Positions 52,726 through 61,536 of a stretch of 64,000 nt of DNA are shown piece after piece. The stretch lies in assembly GCF_000473365.1 (NCBI RefSeq), contig NZ_KI421517.1, positions 1,261,363 through 1,325,362 on the forward strand. The letters run 5' to 3'. Under the pieces are notes generated by a model that was not told where the DNA came from, searched no databases, and saw only the letters and a program-made list of their open reading frames with translations. Within the stretch, counting starts at the first letter, position 1. Each line of letters starts with the position of its first letter. The translations under genes and the position numbers were made by a program. This DNA comes from Adhaeribacter aquaticus DSM 16391 (GTDB taxonomy: Bacteria > Bacteroidota > Bacteroidia > Cytophagales > Hymenobacteraceae).

Positions 52726-53667
52726 ATGAATAATATAAAACCACCTAAATGGCAGATTTATCTGGCTTTTGCCGCTGTTTACATTATTTGGGGCTCTACT
52801 TATTTAGGCGTTAAATTTACCTTAGAGTCTATGCCTCCCCTGTTAATGTCAGGTTTCCGGTTTATTGTTACGGGATCTATTCTATTTCTTTATTGCCGGT
52901 TTGTAAAAAAGATGACTGCTCCTACCTGGGCCAATATCAAGGCAGCAGGTATAATTGGAACTCTGCTTATAATGGTTGGTAATGGTACCATGGCTTTAGG
53001 GGTGCAAACGGTGCCCTCTAGTGTGGCCGCGTTGCTTATAGCTACTACACCTTTATGGTTTGCCATTTTAGGCTGGATTTTTTATGGCGATACCCGACCT
53101 AATTTTTTTATAATTGCCGGGTTATTATTGGGATTAATTGGTATTGTATTCCTGATTGGTCCCGGGCAACTTACCAGCCATGCTATAGATTTAGGTGGAT
53201 CTATCATTATTTTAGGCGGAGCCTTTTCCTGGGCCTTTGGTTCGTTATATGCGGCGCACTCTAAAAACCTGGCGGCCCCGCTTGTTTCTACGTCGTTGCA
53301 GATGCTTACCGGTGGGCTTTTATTAACCTTTTTAAGTTTGGTAAAAGGTGAGTTTCAGTTATTTCACGTGGAAAAGTTGTCTGTCAAGTCGTTATTAGCC
53401 TTAGCTTATTTGATATTTGTAGGCTCCCTGGTAGGGTATACTGCCTACAGCTGGCTTATTAGGGTAGTGCCGCCCAGCCAGGCTTCTACATACGCCTATG
53501 TAAATCCGTTAGTGGCTGTATTGTTGGGTTGGCTATTTGGTGGTGAAACCATAAGCCTGCAGATGATAGTAGCAGGCGCTTTCATTTTACCAGGAGTTGT
53601 GTTAATTTTAAAATCAAAAGCAAGGCCGCAACGGGTGAAACCTGTACCGGAAGAAGAAATAGCTTAA
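52726..53667 (+). CDS. EamA/DMT-family metabolite exporter
   Basis: The protein has 313 residues with ten membrane helices in two EamA repeats. Repeat 1 begins YLAFAAVYIIWGSTYLGVKF with the characteristic WGSTY. Repeat 2 is around LGGSIIILGGAFSWAFGSLY, with the late signature YAYVNPLVAVLLGWLFGGE. These drug/metabolite transporters usually export amino acids or other small metabolites across the inner membrane. It is transcribed alone and convergent with inorganic pyrophosphatase; no substrate clue is present. Confidence 0.92.
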   Translation: MNNIKPPKWQIYLAFAAVYIIWGSTYLGVKFTLESMPPLLMSGFRFIVTGSILFLYCRFVKKMTAPTWANIKAAGIIGTLLIMVGNGTMALGVQTVPSSVAALLIATTPLWFAILGWIFYGDTRPNFFIIAGLLLGLIGIVFLIGPGQLTSHAIDLGGSIIILGGAFSWAFGSLYAAHSKNLAAPLVSTSLQMLTGGLLLTFLSLVKGEFQLFHVEKLSVKSLLALAYLIFVGSLVGYTAYSWLIRVVPPSQASTYAYVNPLVAVLLGWLFGGETISLQMIVAGAFILPGVVLILKSKARPQRVKPVPEEEIA

Positions 53668-53709
53668 GGAAGCCTATTGCAGTTGCATCTTTTCCTGAAA
53701 AATCTCTTT

Positions 53710-54258
53710 TCAGGATGCCTGCTTATTCTGCTCAAATAATTTACTGCCCTCCGAAACTAGTTTTTCTGCTTTTTTTACACCGTACCGGCCAATTACCTCA
53801 AACTGCTGGCCCCTACTGGCATTGTAAGAGCGGAAGAAGTGTTCTATCTGATCAAGTAAATTTTTATCTAAATCTTTAATATCCTGGAGCAATTGGTGGA
53901 GCTTGGAAACCGCTGAAACCGCTAGAATGCGATCATTGCGTAACGTGTTACCGTCTTTGGTTTGCTCTACGGCTATAACCCCAAGTAATCTGGCTTGAAC
54001 CAGGCATCCCGGGTAAACCGGTTCATCCATTAATAGCAATACATCTACAGGGTCGCCATCTTCACCCAGCGTGGATGGTATAAAACCAAAATCATAAGGG
54101 AAACTGGCCCCGGCCGGCAGCACAGCTCTTAGTTGATAAAGATCAAATTGTTCGTTATAGACATATTTGTTACGGCTGCCCTTTGGTGTTTCTATTATTA
54201 CATGATATAGTCCGCTTTCAGCATCCTGCAAAGGAAGATTATGAACAAGTGGTGCCAT
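53710..54258 (-). CDS. ppa: Family I soluble inorganic pyrophosphatase
   Basis: The protein has 182 residues. The family I signature D-G-D-P-V-D (67-72, in TLGEDGDPVDVLLLM) carries the magnesium-binding aspartates. ETPKGSRNKYVYNEQFDLYQL and FPYDFGFIPST supply the pyrophosphate-binding Lys/Arg/Tyr residues. It hydrolyses pyrophosphate in the cytoplasm and drives biosynthesis. The sequence is the short prokaryotic form; a weak hairpin overlaps its stop codon (53693-53715). It stands alone between EamA (convergent) and SDR (divergent). Confidence 0.92.
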   Translation of the reverse strand: MAPLVHNLPLQDAESGLYHVIIETPKGSRNKYVYNEQFDLYQLRAVLPAGASFPYDFGFIPSTLGEDGDPVDVLLLMDEPVYPGCLVQARLLGVIAVEQTKDGNTLRNDRILAVSAVSKLHQLLQDIKDLDKNLLDQIEHFFRSYNASRGQQFEVIGRYGVKKAEKLVSEGSKLFEQNKQAS

Positions 54259-54448
54259 AAGTGTATAGTTTCCTTATTGTAAATAGTGGAATAGGTATCT
54301 GCTGGTGTTTAACGGGAGAGATAGGCAAGGTGTTGGCGAGACTGTTTTTAGAGCAGGAACATTGGGTTGCCATTGTATCCGATTTTAGCATAAAGGCGTA
54401 AAACAAACTCTTATATCAGATGCACAAAATTCCTAACCTGAAAAAACT

Positions 54449-55465
54449 ATGAAAAGAATTAAAAACAAAAAGCTTTGGATTACGGCCGGTGTTGGGGCAT
54501 TGGTAGCATTACGGGCTATACAGCGAAAAAGAAATGCCTATAGTTTTTCAGGAAAAGTTGTTTTAATAACCGGTGCTTCGCGCGGACTGGGGTTGGTAAT
54601 GGCTCGGAAGTTGGCGGAGGAAGGTGCTAAATTAGCTATTTGTGCCCGTAGTATTTACGACCTGGACAGAGCAAAAGAAGATTTACAAAGCCGTGGCGCC
54701 CAGGTGCTGGCCGTACCTTGCAATTTGCGCATAGAAGAAGAAGTAAAGCACATGGTAAAAGAAGTGGAAAATGAATACGGGCGGATTGATGTATTAATCA
54801 ATAATGCCGGGATTATTCAGGTAGGCCCTTTAGAAAACCAAACAGTTAACGATTTTCGTGAAGCTATGGATACCCATTACTGGGCGCCTTTATACACCAT
54901 GTTGGCAACGCTGCCAGGTATGAAAGATCGGAAAGAGGGAAGAATTGTTAACATATCGTCGGTAGGCGGGAAAGTTAGTTTACCGCATATGATTCCTTAC
55001 AGTGGAAGTAAATTTGCTTTAGTTGGTTTATCCGAGGGGTTTAGGGCAGAACTAAAGAAATATAATGTTTTGGTTACTACCATTAATCCTTTTCTTACAC
55101 GGACAGGTAGTGCCCGAAATGCCACCATAAAAGGTCAGCATGAAAAAGAATATGCCTGGTTTACCACCCTGGATTTACTGCCATTGGTAACCATGAGTGC
55201 GGAAAAAGCAGCCGAAAGCATTATTAATGCCTGCCGGCACGGAGATGCTGAAGTAACGTTAGGGGTTTTAGGTAAGTTGGCAACGGCTATTCATGGGTTG
55301 GCTCCGGGTTTTGTCGGAGATTATTTTGCCTTAATAGATCATTTATTACCTAAGGCTGGTGAAACAAATGAGAGCAAATTAGGCAGCGAAAGCCAATCCG
55401 ATAAAACCCCTGGTTGGATAGAAGCCCGCAATGAAAAAGTGGGGGAAGAAAATAATGAGATTTAA
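54449..55465 (+). CDS. SDR-family NAD(P)-dependent oxidoreductase with N-terminal membrane anchor
   Basis: The protein has 338 residues. A short hydrophobic N-terminus (LWITAGVGALVALRAI, 9-24) could anchor it. The classical SDR features are TGASRGLG (41-48, cofactor), NNAG (118-121) and the catalytic S170/S171, Y184 and K188 in VNISSVGGKVSLPHMIPYSG. Lys/Arg around CARSIYD suggest a preference for NADP. The substrate is unknown. The gene ends with a four-base overlap against the convergent small membrane-protein gene (55462-55465). Confidence 0.88.
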   Translation: MKRIKNKKLWITAGVGALVALRAIQRKRNAYSFSGKVVLITGASRGLGLVMARKLAEEGAKLAICARSIYDLDRAKEDLQSRGAQVLAVPCNLRIEEEVKHMVKEVENEYGRIDVLINNAGIIQVGPLENQTVNDFREAMDTHYWAPLYTMLATLPGMKDRKEGRIVNISSVGGKVSLPHMIPYSGSKFALVGLSEGFRAELKKYNVLVTTINPFLTRTGSARNATIKGQHEKEYAWFTTLDLLPLVTMSAEKAAESIINACRHGDAEVTLGVLGKLATAIHGLAPGFVGDYFALIDHLLPKAGETNESKLGSESQSDKTPGWIEARNEKVGEENNEI

Positions 55466-55776
55466 TTAAACGCTACTAATAACATAATAACTAATCCCAG
55501 CCAGGACCACCAGAATAACTGCATAATTAGGGGTTTGTATAGCCGTGGCAAAGTGGAGGTAAGCACCAGCATAGTGCTAATGGTAATAGCCAGGTAAAGT
55601 AGTGTAAAATATATAAAAGCGTTCCAGTTAGTAACAATAACAGGGGCTTTACTAGGGCTTTCTGCTCTTTGGTTAAGTAGCAGATAAGATAACAGAAAAT
55701 AAATACCAACTTCAAAACCAATAAAGTAAATAAAGGCCAGTATTTTATTAAATGAAGAGGTAATCTGTTTAGCCAT
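55462..55776 (-). CDS. Small integral membrane protein, function unknown
   Basis: The protein has 104 residues with three or four hydrophobic segments (about 12-34, 48-72, 84-102). Positive residues flank them as expected. It does not match a family I know. An overlapping frame (55527-55835) is also hydrophobic; I prefer this one because its start, charge distribution and helix spacing look natural. Its stop overlaps the SDR stop on the other strand. The upstream leader carries a terminator-type hairpin 51 bases before the start codon, so expression may be attenuated. Confidence 0.6.
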   Translation of the reverse strand: MAKQITSSFNKILAFIYFIGFEVGIYFLLSYLLLNQRAESPSKAPVIVTNWNAFIYFTLLYLAITISTMLVLTSTLPRLYKPLIMQLFWWSWLGLVIMLLVAFN

Positions 55777-55826
55777 AAATTTAATCCGGTTGTGATAGCG
55801 GAAAGCAAATTACCGGTAATAAAATA

Positions 55827-55858
55827 AAACAGCACGCTTTTTAAAGAGCGTGCTGTTT
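55827..55858 (-). terminator. Terminator-type hairpin upstream of the small membrane-protein gene
   Basis: A perfect 12-base stem, aaacagcacgct (55827-55838) with agcgtgctgttt (55847-55858), is followed on the minus strand by a U-rich run. It lies 51 bases upstream of the start codon at 55776. It either ends an upstream minus-strand transcript (remnant gene or small RNA) or acts as an attenuator. Confidence 0.75.
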
Positions 55859-56056
55859 ATAACAAACAAATAAAAACAGGAAGTAAAGTTTTAAGGTTAA
55901 CTTTTTACTTCTTCAAAGATAAGCAGGAACATGAAGTCGGCTATTTTTATTCGGTCAACCACCCTTTTCCCCGGTTGAACGAGCCTTCTTACTCGTCTAT
56001 TCAATATTTATACTTCCGCTAGGAGTAAATTGTACTTTATTGTAAAAGCCTAATAT

Positions 56057-56276
56057 TTAGTGGTGGCTACTGCGAATAGCCTTAAACGGTTGTTTGTATA
56101 AACTTTCAGGATTAGTTTCAGCATAACCAATCAATTGCGGAGGCTGGTGGTACGAAATTTTTTTTAAAAAGTTTCGCTCTTTTTGCGGCTATTTCAAAAG
56201 TATTTTCTATTTTAGTAGTGGTATTTATCTGGAGGAAAGCTTGTAGGGAGTTAATGTGAATATATTCACCCTCTAC
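56057..56276 (-). pseudogene. Remnant of an unidentified protein gene with a frameshift at an A8 run
   Basis: Reading the minus strand from 56276, an open frame starts VEGEYIHINSLQAFLQINTT and continues with IENTFEIAAKRAKLFKK up to eight A residues (plus strand T8 at 56158-56165). If one A is skipped, a second frame continues ISYHQPPQLIGYAETN and PESLYKQPFKAIRSSHH to TAA at 56057. Each frame alone stops soon after the run (first frame at 56118). The first half has no in-frame ATG and is preceded by a TAA (56277-56279). Both halves have native-looking codon use. I recognise no family. This is a decayed gene, or a sequencing indel plus a missing 5' end. Confidence 0.55.
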
Positions 56277-56528
56277 TTAATTCATTTGAACATCGGTATA
56301 GTTTTGGTAAAGAACCTATACGCAGAAATATATATAAATAGCATTATTTAAAGAGTGGTCTCAGGGATAAAAGTAGCCCTGGCCTGCTATAAATATGTAT
56401 TTCAAAGAATAGGCTATTATTTTTAAAGGTAGCAACCTCGCTAAATATCCGGTTTTAATTGAAGCTTCTAATAGAGGATTTAAGTTTTGTGTTAGGCGGT
56501 AAACTGTTGAGGCAGTGATTTAAGTTAA

Positions 56529-57815
56529 ATGAACAATCGTTTTTTATTCTTATTATTTCTTTTAATTTCTTTTGTATTTGTTGTTCCTTCCTGGGGCCAG
56601 GTAATACCTAATCTGGATGGTTTTGATGAAGAAATAACTGCTTTTATAGAAGGGTGGCAATTGCCCGGAGCTTCTGTTGCTTTAGTAAAAAATGGGCAGT
56701 TAATATACTCGAAAGGGTATGGTCAGGCGGATGAAGATACCCCAACTCAGCCGCAAAATTTATACAGAATAGCTAGTGTATCGAAGCCCATTACCGCAAT
56801 AGCTATTTTTAAATTAAAAGAACAAGGTAAATTAAGCTTAGATAGCAAAGTGTTTGGCCTTAAAGGTATACTCCCTATAGCCGAATATCCGTTTACCGAC
56901 CAGCGAATAAATAATATAACCATACGTCAGTTATTACAACATACCGCCGGCTGGGACCGTGCCCATAGCCCTGAAGGCGATCCTATGTTTAATTCGGTGC
57001 ATATTGCCCAGACCATGGGCGTTCCGGCTCCTGCCAATGCCGAAACCATTATCCGGTATATGCTTACAAAACGTTTAGATTTTAAACCGGGTCGCCGCCA
57101 CGCTTATTCTAACTTTGGCTACTGTATTTTAGGAAGAGTAATAGAAAAGCTATCGGGAGTAAGTTACGAAGAGTATGTACAAACCCATGTTCTGCAGCCT
57201 ATAGGTATTAAAGATATGCACCTGGCCAGTAATTATTATGACCTGAAGAAACCTAATGAAGTACGGTATTTTGATACAAATGACAATACCCACGTTCCAG
57301 CTTTTGACAATTTAGATAAATTTGTTCCTGGACCGTATGGTGGGTTTAATATTGAAGCCATGGATGCGCATGGTGGTTGGTTGGCCTCGGCCGCTGATTT
57401 AGCTAAATTGCTGGCGGCTCTTGATGAAAATACATTCGGCCCAACTATCCTATCGGCAGATTCGCTTCGGGAACTAGGTTTGCCTTCAAAGGCTAACAAA
57501 AGCTATGCTAATGGTTGGATGGTGAATGGTTCTGGCGCTATGTGGCATACAGGTTCTTTGCCTGGCACTTCCTCTTTGGTTGCAAAATTGCCAAATGGTT
57601 TAGCGTGGGTAGTGTTGGTTAATGGGAAGCCTAATCCCAGGCAATACTTTAATGATTTAGATAAAGTAATGTGGCGTGCTACAGCCAAAATTTACGATTG
57701 GCCAACGCATGATTTATTTAAAGCCCCCACCATGGTAGCGGGTAGCAGTTCAACAGAAGAGGCAGAACCGTTTAATATGGCCTTGCCCGCAGAAGAGATA
57801 AAAAGTATACAGTAA
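56529..57815 (+). CDS. Exported serine hydrolase, class C beta-lactamase/DD-peptidase fold
   Basis: The protein has 428 residues. A signal peptide (FLFLLFLLISFVFVVPSWGQ) directs export. The penicillin-recognising fold is marked by S83-x-x-K86 in RIASVSKPITA, the Tyr motif YSNFGYCILG (YxN, near 193) and the third motif HTGS in MWHTGSLPGTSS near 338, replacing the KTG box. Such proteins are esterases, DD-peptidases or D-amino-acid hydrolases more often than true beta-lactamases. A flexible Ser/Glu-rich tail follows. It is not obviously co-transcribed with the kinase 49 bases downstream. Confidence 0.88.
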   Translation: MNNRFLFLLFLLISFVFVVPSWGQVIPNLDGFDEEITAFIEGWQLPGASVALVKNGQLIYSKGYGQADEDTPTQPQNLYRIASVSKPITAIAIFKLKEQGKLSLDSKVFGLKGILPIAEYPFTDQRINNITIRQLLQHTAGWDRAHSPEGDPMFNSVHIAQTMGVPAPANAETIIRYMLTKRLDFKPGRRHAYSNFGYCILGRVIEKLSGVSYEEYVQTHVLQPIGIKDMHLASNYYDLKKPNEVRYFDTNDNTHVPAFDNLDKFVPGPYGGFNIEAMDAHGGWLASAADLAKLLAALDENTFGPTILSADSLRELGLPSKANKSYANGWMVNGSGAMWHTGSLPGTSSLVAKLPNGLAWVVLVNGKPNPRQYFNDLDKVMWRATAKIYDWPTHDLFKAPTMVAGSSSTEEAEPFNMALPAEEIKSIQ

Positions 57816-57900
57816 GAATGTTACTGGCTTTTTTAAGCTACTTTTAGAAGTAAACCGTAAGGTATTGTTTACTCATAAATACCTCAGTCCCCGAAATAAT

Positions 57901-58347
57901 ATGCAGGCAATAATTTTTTGTGGCATTCAGGCTACGGGAAAATCTACCTTTTATAAGGACTATTTCTTTAATACACACGTGCGTATTAGCCTGGACTTAT
58001 TGCGTACCCGCAACAGGGAGCGCATTTTCTTGCAGAGTTGCCTGCAAACCGGACAACGCTTTGTGGTAGATAACACCAATCCGACAGCGGTAGAGCGCAA
58101 AAGATATATCGATGTAGCCAAAGAAGCTAAGTATGAGGTAATCGGCTATTTTTTTGAATCAAATACTCAGGAAGCCGTTGTGCGTAATAGTAACCGCACC
58201 GGTAAAGAAAAAATACCCGACGTGGGTATTTATGGTACCCGCAAGCGGCTAGAGATTCCCTCCTACTCCGAAGGTTTCGACTCTTTGTTTTATGTACATA
58301 TAAAAGAGCTTGGCAGGTTTAGCGTGCGGGAGTGGCAGCAGCAATAA
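57901..58347 (+). CDS. P-loop kinase-like ATP-binding protein (PNKP/zeta-toxin-like fold)
   Basis: The longest frame starts at 57865, but the first 12 residues are not conserved-looking and MQAIIFCGIQATGKST starts at 57901, so I use that, giving 148 residues. The Walker A is GIQATGKST (8-16). RISLDLLRTR and FVVDNTNPTAVERKRYIDVA (the acceptor-binding and Walker B-like part) follow the pattern of bacterial polynucleotide-kinase-like proteins, and the lid includes a basic segment NRTGKEKIPD. It may phosphorylate a nucleic acid end or small metabolite; no phosphatase or ligase partner is adjacent. It is a stand-alone domain with no toxin-antitoxin partner visible. Confidence 0.8.
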   Translation: MQAIIFCGIQATGKSTFYKDYFFNTHVRISLDLLRTRNRERIFLQSCLQTGQRFVVDNTNPTAVERKRYIDVAKEAKYEVIGYFFESNTQEAVVRNSNRTGKEKIPDVGIYGTRKRLEIPSYSEGFDSLFYVHIKELGRFSVREWQQQ

Positions 58348-58362
58348 GAGGAGTCCATTCGC

Positions 58363-59088
58363 TTAAGCTATAGCTTGCACCAACTTGTGTAAACGCTGGG
58401 CATCTCCTACTGCAAAACCATTAATATCATTATCAAAATAAAAATATACACTCTTACCTTCTTTTTCCCAGGCAAAAGCCATATCAGCCCAAGTAGTAAG
58501 CGCCTCATCTGAATAACTACCGTAGTACTTCCCTTCCGGCCCGTGCAGTCGGATGTAAACAAAATCTGCAGTTTCCAGAATAGGCGAATGGTGGTAATCT
58601 AAATTATAAATACAGAAAGCTGCCTTATATTTTTGTAGCAGCTCATATACGTTATCATTGTACCAGGTTTGGTTGCGGAACTCAAACGTATATAAAAGAC
58701 CAGTAGGTAAAGCCTGTAAGAATTCTTCAAATCTTAGTAAATCGCAGTTCCACATAGGTGGTAACTGAAACAAGATAGGCCCTAGTTTTTCTTCCAGTGC
58801 TACAACATTTTTCATGAAGTTAGCTAAGCTGGTTTGTGGATCTTTCAGCTTTTTCATGTGGGTAATATACCTACTGGCTTTTACGGCAAAAGTAAAATCA
58901 GCAGGTACCGATTCTTTCCACAAGGCAAAGGTCTCATAAGTGGGCAGGCGGTAAAAAGAATTATTGATCTCCACCGTCTTAAAAAATTGAAGGTAGTAGT
59001 TCAGGTAATCTTTCTGCTGCATGCCCTTTGGGTAGAAAACCTCCTTCCAGTGCTTATAATGCCACCCCGACGTGCCTACGTATATCAT
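58363..59088 (-). CDS. DUF72 (YecE-like) TIM-barrel protein
   Basis: The long frame begins at 59166, but its first 26 residues (MYCACHQTARAWCYTLLSGI...) overlap the tamL end and are atypical, while MIYVGTSGWHYKHW is the family N-terminus; I use 59088, giving 241 residues. The DUF72 motifs are VGTSGWHYKHW, FKTVEINNSFYRLP, FTFAVKASRYITHMKKL and LGPILFQLPP, then TFEFRNQTWY and FVYIRLHGP. The fold is a TIM barrel and the activity is unknown. It is 10 bases downstream of tamL on the same strand, so read-through from the tam operon is likely. Confidence 0.88.
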   Translation of the reverse strand: MIYVGTSGWHYKHWKEVFYPKGMQQKDYLNYYLQFFKTVEINNSFYRLPTYETFALWKESVPADFTFAVKASRYITHMKKLKDPQTSLANFMKNVVALEEKLGPILFQLPPMWNCDLLRFEEFLQALPTGLLYTFEFRNQTWYNDNVYELLQKYKAAFCIYNLDYHHSPILETADFVYIRLHGPEGKYYGSYSDEALTTWADMAFAWEKEGKSVYFYFDNDINGFAVGDAQRLHKLVQAIA

Positions 59089-59098
59089 GTAACCATTT

Positions 59099-61468
59099 TT
59101 AGAAAGGATACCCGATAGCAATGTGTAACACCATGCTCTTGCGGTTTGGTGGCACGCGCAATACATAAGATGGGCTTTGGTACGGATCGCGCAGTGGAAT
59201 ACCTAAATCCAGGCGTAAGACAAAAAACTCGGCATCTACGCGCAAGCCGGCACCAGTACCAATGGCTAACTGGCTAACAGCCCGATTAAATTTAAATTCG
59301 CCATTTGGTCGCTCCGGGTTACCCTTTGCCAGCCAGATATTACCCGCATCAACAAATACAGCTCCCTTTAAATACGGAATTAAATTAAACCGTAATTCAG
59401 CGTTGGCCTCAAATTTTATATCGCCTGTCTGGTCGAAATAACCACTGCCAGTTGTGGTAGTATCAACATAAGTACCCGGCCCTAATTCTCTCGGGCGATA
59501 GGCCCGGATGCTGTTGGCACCGCCAATAAAGTATTGTTTTATATAAGGTAAAGCCGCTGAATTGCCATACGGAATACCAGCGCCTATAATCATCCGGGTA
59601 GCTAAGCGGGTGCCTTTGGTTAAGTTCTGATAAAAACGGGTTTCCAGTGTTAAGCGGGAGTATTGCGAGTAAGCTTGTTTCAGTACGGTATTAGGGTTTA
59701 CTTCCTGTTTCTGAATTTTAGACGTGAACAAGTTTAGCAAATTACCCGAAACGTCAATATTGCCATTAAAATAAAAGTCGGTCTTATGTTGTTGTTGATT
59801 TTGGGTGTTGTAAGTAAAATTATAAATAGATCCCGCAATAAATTGGTTCTGGAAGGTCTGGCGCAGGTATAAACTATTGTCTAGCCTTCTCTGGAAAATC
59901 GTATCTACGTTAGAAAGTTGAGAATACTGAATATTAATAGGCGTTAATTCGTGCGTAATCCGAGGTTTAGGCCGCCAAACGTAACCATAAGTAGCATTGT
60001 ACCCCAACATTTGGAAGAAATTACGTCGGTCCATAAAGGTAAAACCCAGGGTAAAGCGGGTTTTAGGTACAAACTCGCTCCGGAGGTTGGTTAAGTTGAA
60101 GGGCGTAATAAACCGGGGAACATCTAATTGAGCCTGGGCACCGAAAATCAAGGAATTTAATCCGCTGGCGTTGTTGTTGCCGGTGTTAGTTTCATTTACG
60201 TTAGAGCTGTTCCGGTTTTTGTTCCCCGAAAAAGATTCCTGGCTGGCGTTTAGCGTTAGCTGCAATTGTTCGGCTCCCCGCATAAGGTTGCGGTGGCGGT
60301 ACCGGATATTAATACCCGGCCCGGCAAATCCATTGGTTTTAGTTACGGTTTCTACCTCGGCTCGTAGCGATTGGGTACGCTGGGGCGTTAAACGCAGGTA
60401 AGCATTTAAGGCATTCCGGATGCTGTCGCTTTTGCTAAATTTAACATCTACGTACCGAAACAAGCCTAAACTCATCAGGCGGCTAACAGTTAACGCATGG
60501 TCGCGACGATTGTAGGTATTATTTTTCTCCAGAAAAACTGAAGGTAATAAATGTCTGGCTTTCAAAGATTCTTCGTCCGGAAAATATTGATAGCCGTTAA
60601 TTCGTACCGGCGGTATATTGTCGGTGCTATCCCGACCCAGCGAATAATTGGTATAAATATAAATATCGCCTAATTTATAAGAAACCAAGGCATCTTCGGG
60701 GGTATCGGGTTTAATAGTAGGATATACCTGAACGGTATAATTATTATGCGTGGTATCTACTTTATACAGCAGATAATCCGGATCAAAATAAAAGTAACCC
60801 CTGTTTTTAAGAGCCGCATCAATTCGTACACGATCTGCTGAAAAATTAGCCAGGTTGTAAATATCACCTACTTTTAACAAGCTGTTTTCTTGCGAAGCGG
60901 CTATGTCGCGGTAAACCTGGGCGGCTGAATCGCCGGCAGGATAGGTGATGCTGCTGATGGTATATGGTTTGGCTACTTGGGCGGTATAGGTAACACTAAC
61001 TGTTTTGGGTTTGATATTTTCTTTATACGAAGCCGTAGAATGAAAATAACCTGAATTGTTTAAGCGGTTTACCATTAGATCAGTAATATGCTTGTTACTT
61101 ACCGAATCGTAATATACCGGTGGTTCGCCAAAAGTTCGGCGGATAAAACTACGTAAGCCTTTTTCTTTTTTAGGCGTGCCCACAAAATTGTAAATAGCCA
61201 GCTTTGGCCGCATACCAAAAAAGGAAGTATTGGGCTTTGGCGTAATCACTGATGCCAGTTCAGTAGATAGTGCAGCTTCGTTTTTAATAGGCTCCTGTGA
61301 TTCCAGCTTAACAGTGGCGCCTGTGTACAAGCGTTTACCCGGTGGTAGTTTTGATAAGCCGCTGCAGCCGGCTAAATAAAATAAGCTAAAAATACCTGAA
61401 AGTAGTAAAACCGCCTTCCGGTAATTTATTTGTAACAAAGATTTGTAAATATGGCTTAAGCCGTTCAT
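59099..61468 (-). CDS. tamL: TamL, lipid-anchored TamA-type Omp85 assembly protein
   Basis: The protein has 789 residues. Its signal sequence ends in a lipobox LAGC (about 32-35), giving a lipoprotein; this separates TamL of Bacteroidota from proteobacterial TamA. Periplasmic POTRA-like repeats follow (about 45-380: SVTYTAQVAKPYTISSITYP, RVRIDAALKNRGYFYFDP, HALTVSRLMSLGLFRYVDV). A C-terminal 16-strand barrel has the lid motif GANSIRAYRPRELGPGTY and ends in an aromatic residue (GYPF). It works with TamB, encoded 68 bases upstream on the same strand, to place outer-membrane proteins or lipids. Confidence 0.9.
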   Translation of the reverse strand: MNGLSHIYKSLLQINYRKAVLLLSGIFSLFYLAGCSGLSKLPPGKRLYTGATVKLESQEPIKNEAALSTELASVITPKPNTSFFGMRPKLAIYNFVGTPKKEKGLRSFIRRTFGEPPVYYDSVSNKHITDLMVNRLNNSGYFHSTASYKENIKPKTVSVTYTAQVAKPYTISSITYPAGDSAAQVYRDIAASQENSLLKVGDIYNLANFSADRVRIDAALKNRGYFYFDPDYLLYKVDTTHNNYTVQVYPTIKPDTPEDALVSYKLGDIYIYTNYSLGRDSTDNIPPVRINGYQYFPDEESLKARHLLPSVFLEKNNTYNRRDHALTVSRLMSLGLFRYVDVKFSKSDSIRNALNAYLRLTPQRTQSLRAEVETVTKTNGFAGPGINIRYRHRNLMRGAEQLQLTLNASQESFSGNKNRNSSNVNETNTGNNNASGLNSLIFGAQAQLDVPRFITPFNLTNLRSEFVPKTRFTLGFTFMDRRNFFQMLGYNATYGYVWRPKPRITHELTPINIQYSQLSNVDTIFQRRLDNSLYLRQTFQNQFIAGSIYNFTYNTQNQQQHKTDFYFNGNIDVSGNLLNLFTSKIQKQEVNPNTVLKQAYSQYSRLTLETRFYQNLTKGTRLATRMIIGAGIPYGNSAALPYIKQYFIGGANSIRAYRPRELGPGTYVDTTTTGSGYFDQTGDIKFEANAELRFNLIPYLKGAVFVDAGNIWLAKGNPERPNGEFKFNRAVSQLAIGTGAGLRVDAEFFVLRLDLGIPLRDPYQSPSYVLRVPPNRKSMVLHIAIGYPF

Positions 61469-61536
61469 AGGCGTGTATTCAAATTATTTAGTGTTCTTTT
61501 ATCTGTATTATAGTTTAATATTAAATCTCCACATTC

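Larger units (their letters stand above)
55777..56528. other. Long intergenic region, 752 bases, with hairpins and a decayed gene
   Basis: From left to right: a strong hairpin (55827-55858), several smaller complementary segments (55881-55996), a decayed minus-strand frame (56057-56276), then AT-rich DNA that should hold the promoter of the plus-strand serine hydrolase. TTG at 56459-56461 and TAAGTTTTG at 56481-56489 loosely resemble a Bacteroidota -33/-7 pair. Confidence 0.55.

Noticed and set aside
55527..55835. Hydrophobic 102-residue frame on the minus strand
   Set aside because: It overlaps the preferred membrane-protein frame (55462-55776) almost fully and runs into the terminator hairpin; its hydrophobicity follows from the AT-rich shadow reading.
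55954..55996. tRNA-like T-loop sequence GTTCAAC on the minus strand
   Set aside because: The flanking bases do not form a five-pair T-stem, and no acceptor or anticodon arm can be drawn.
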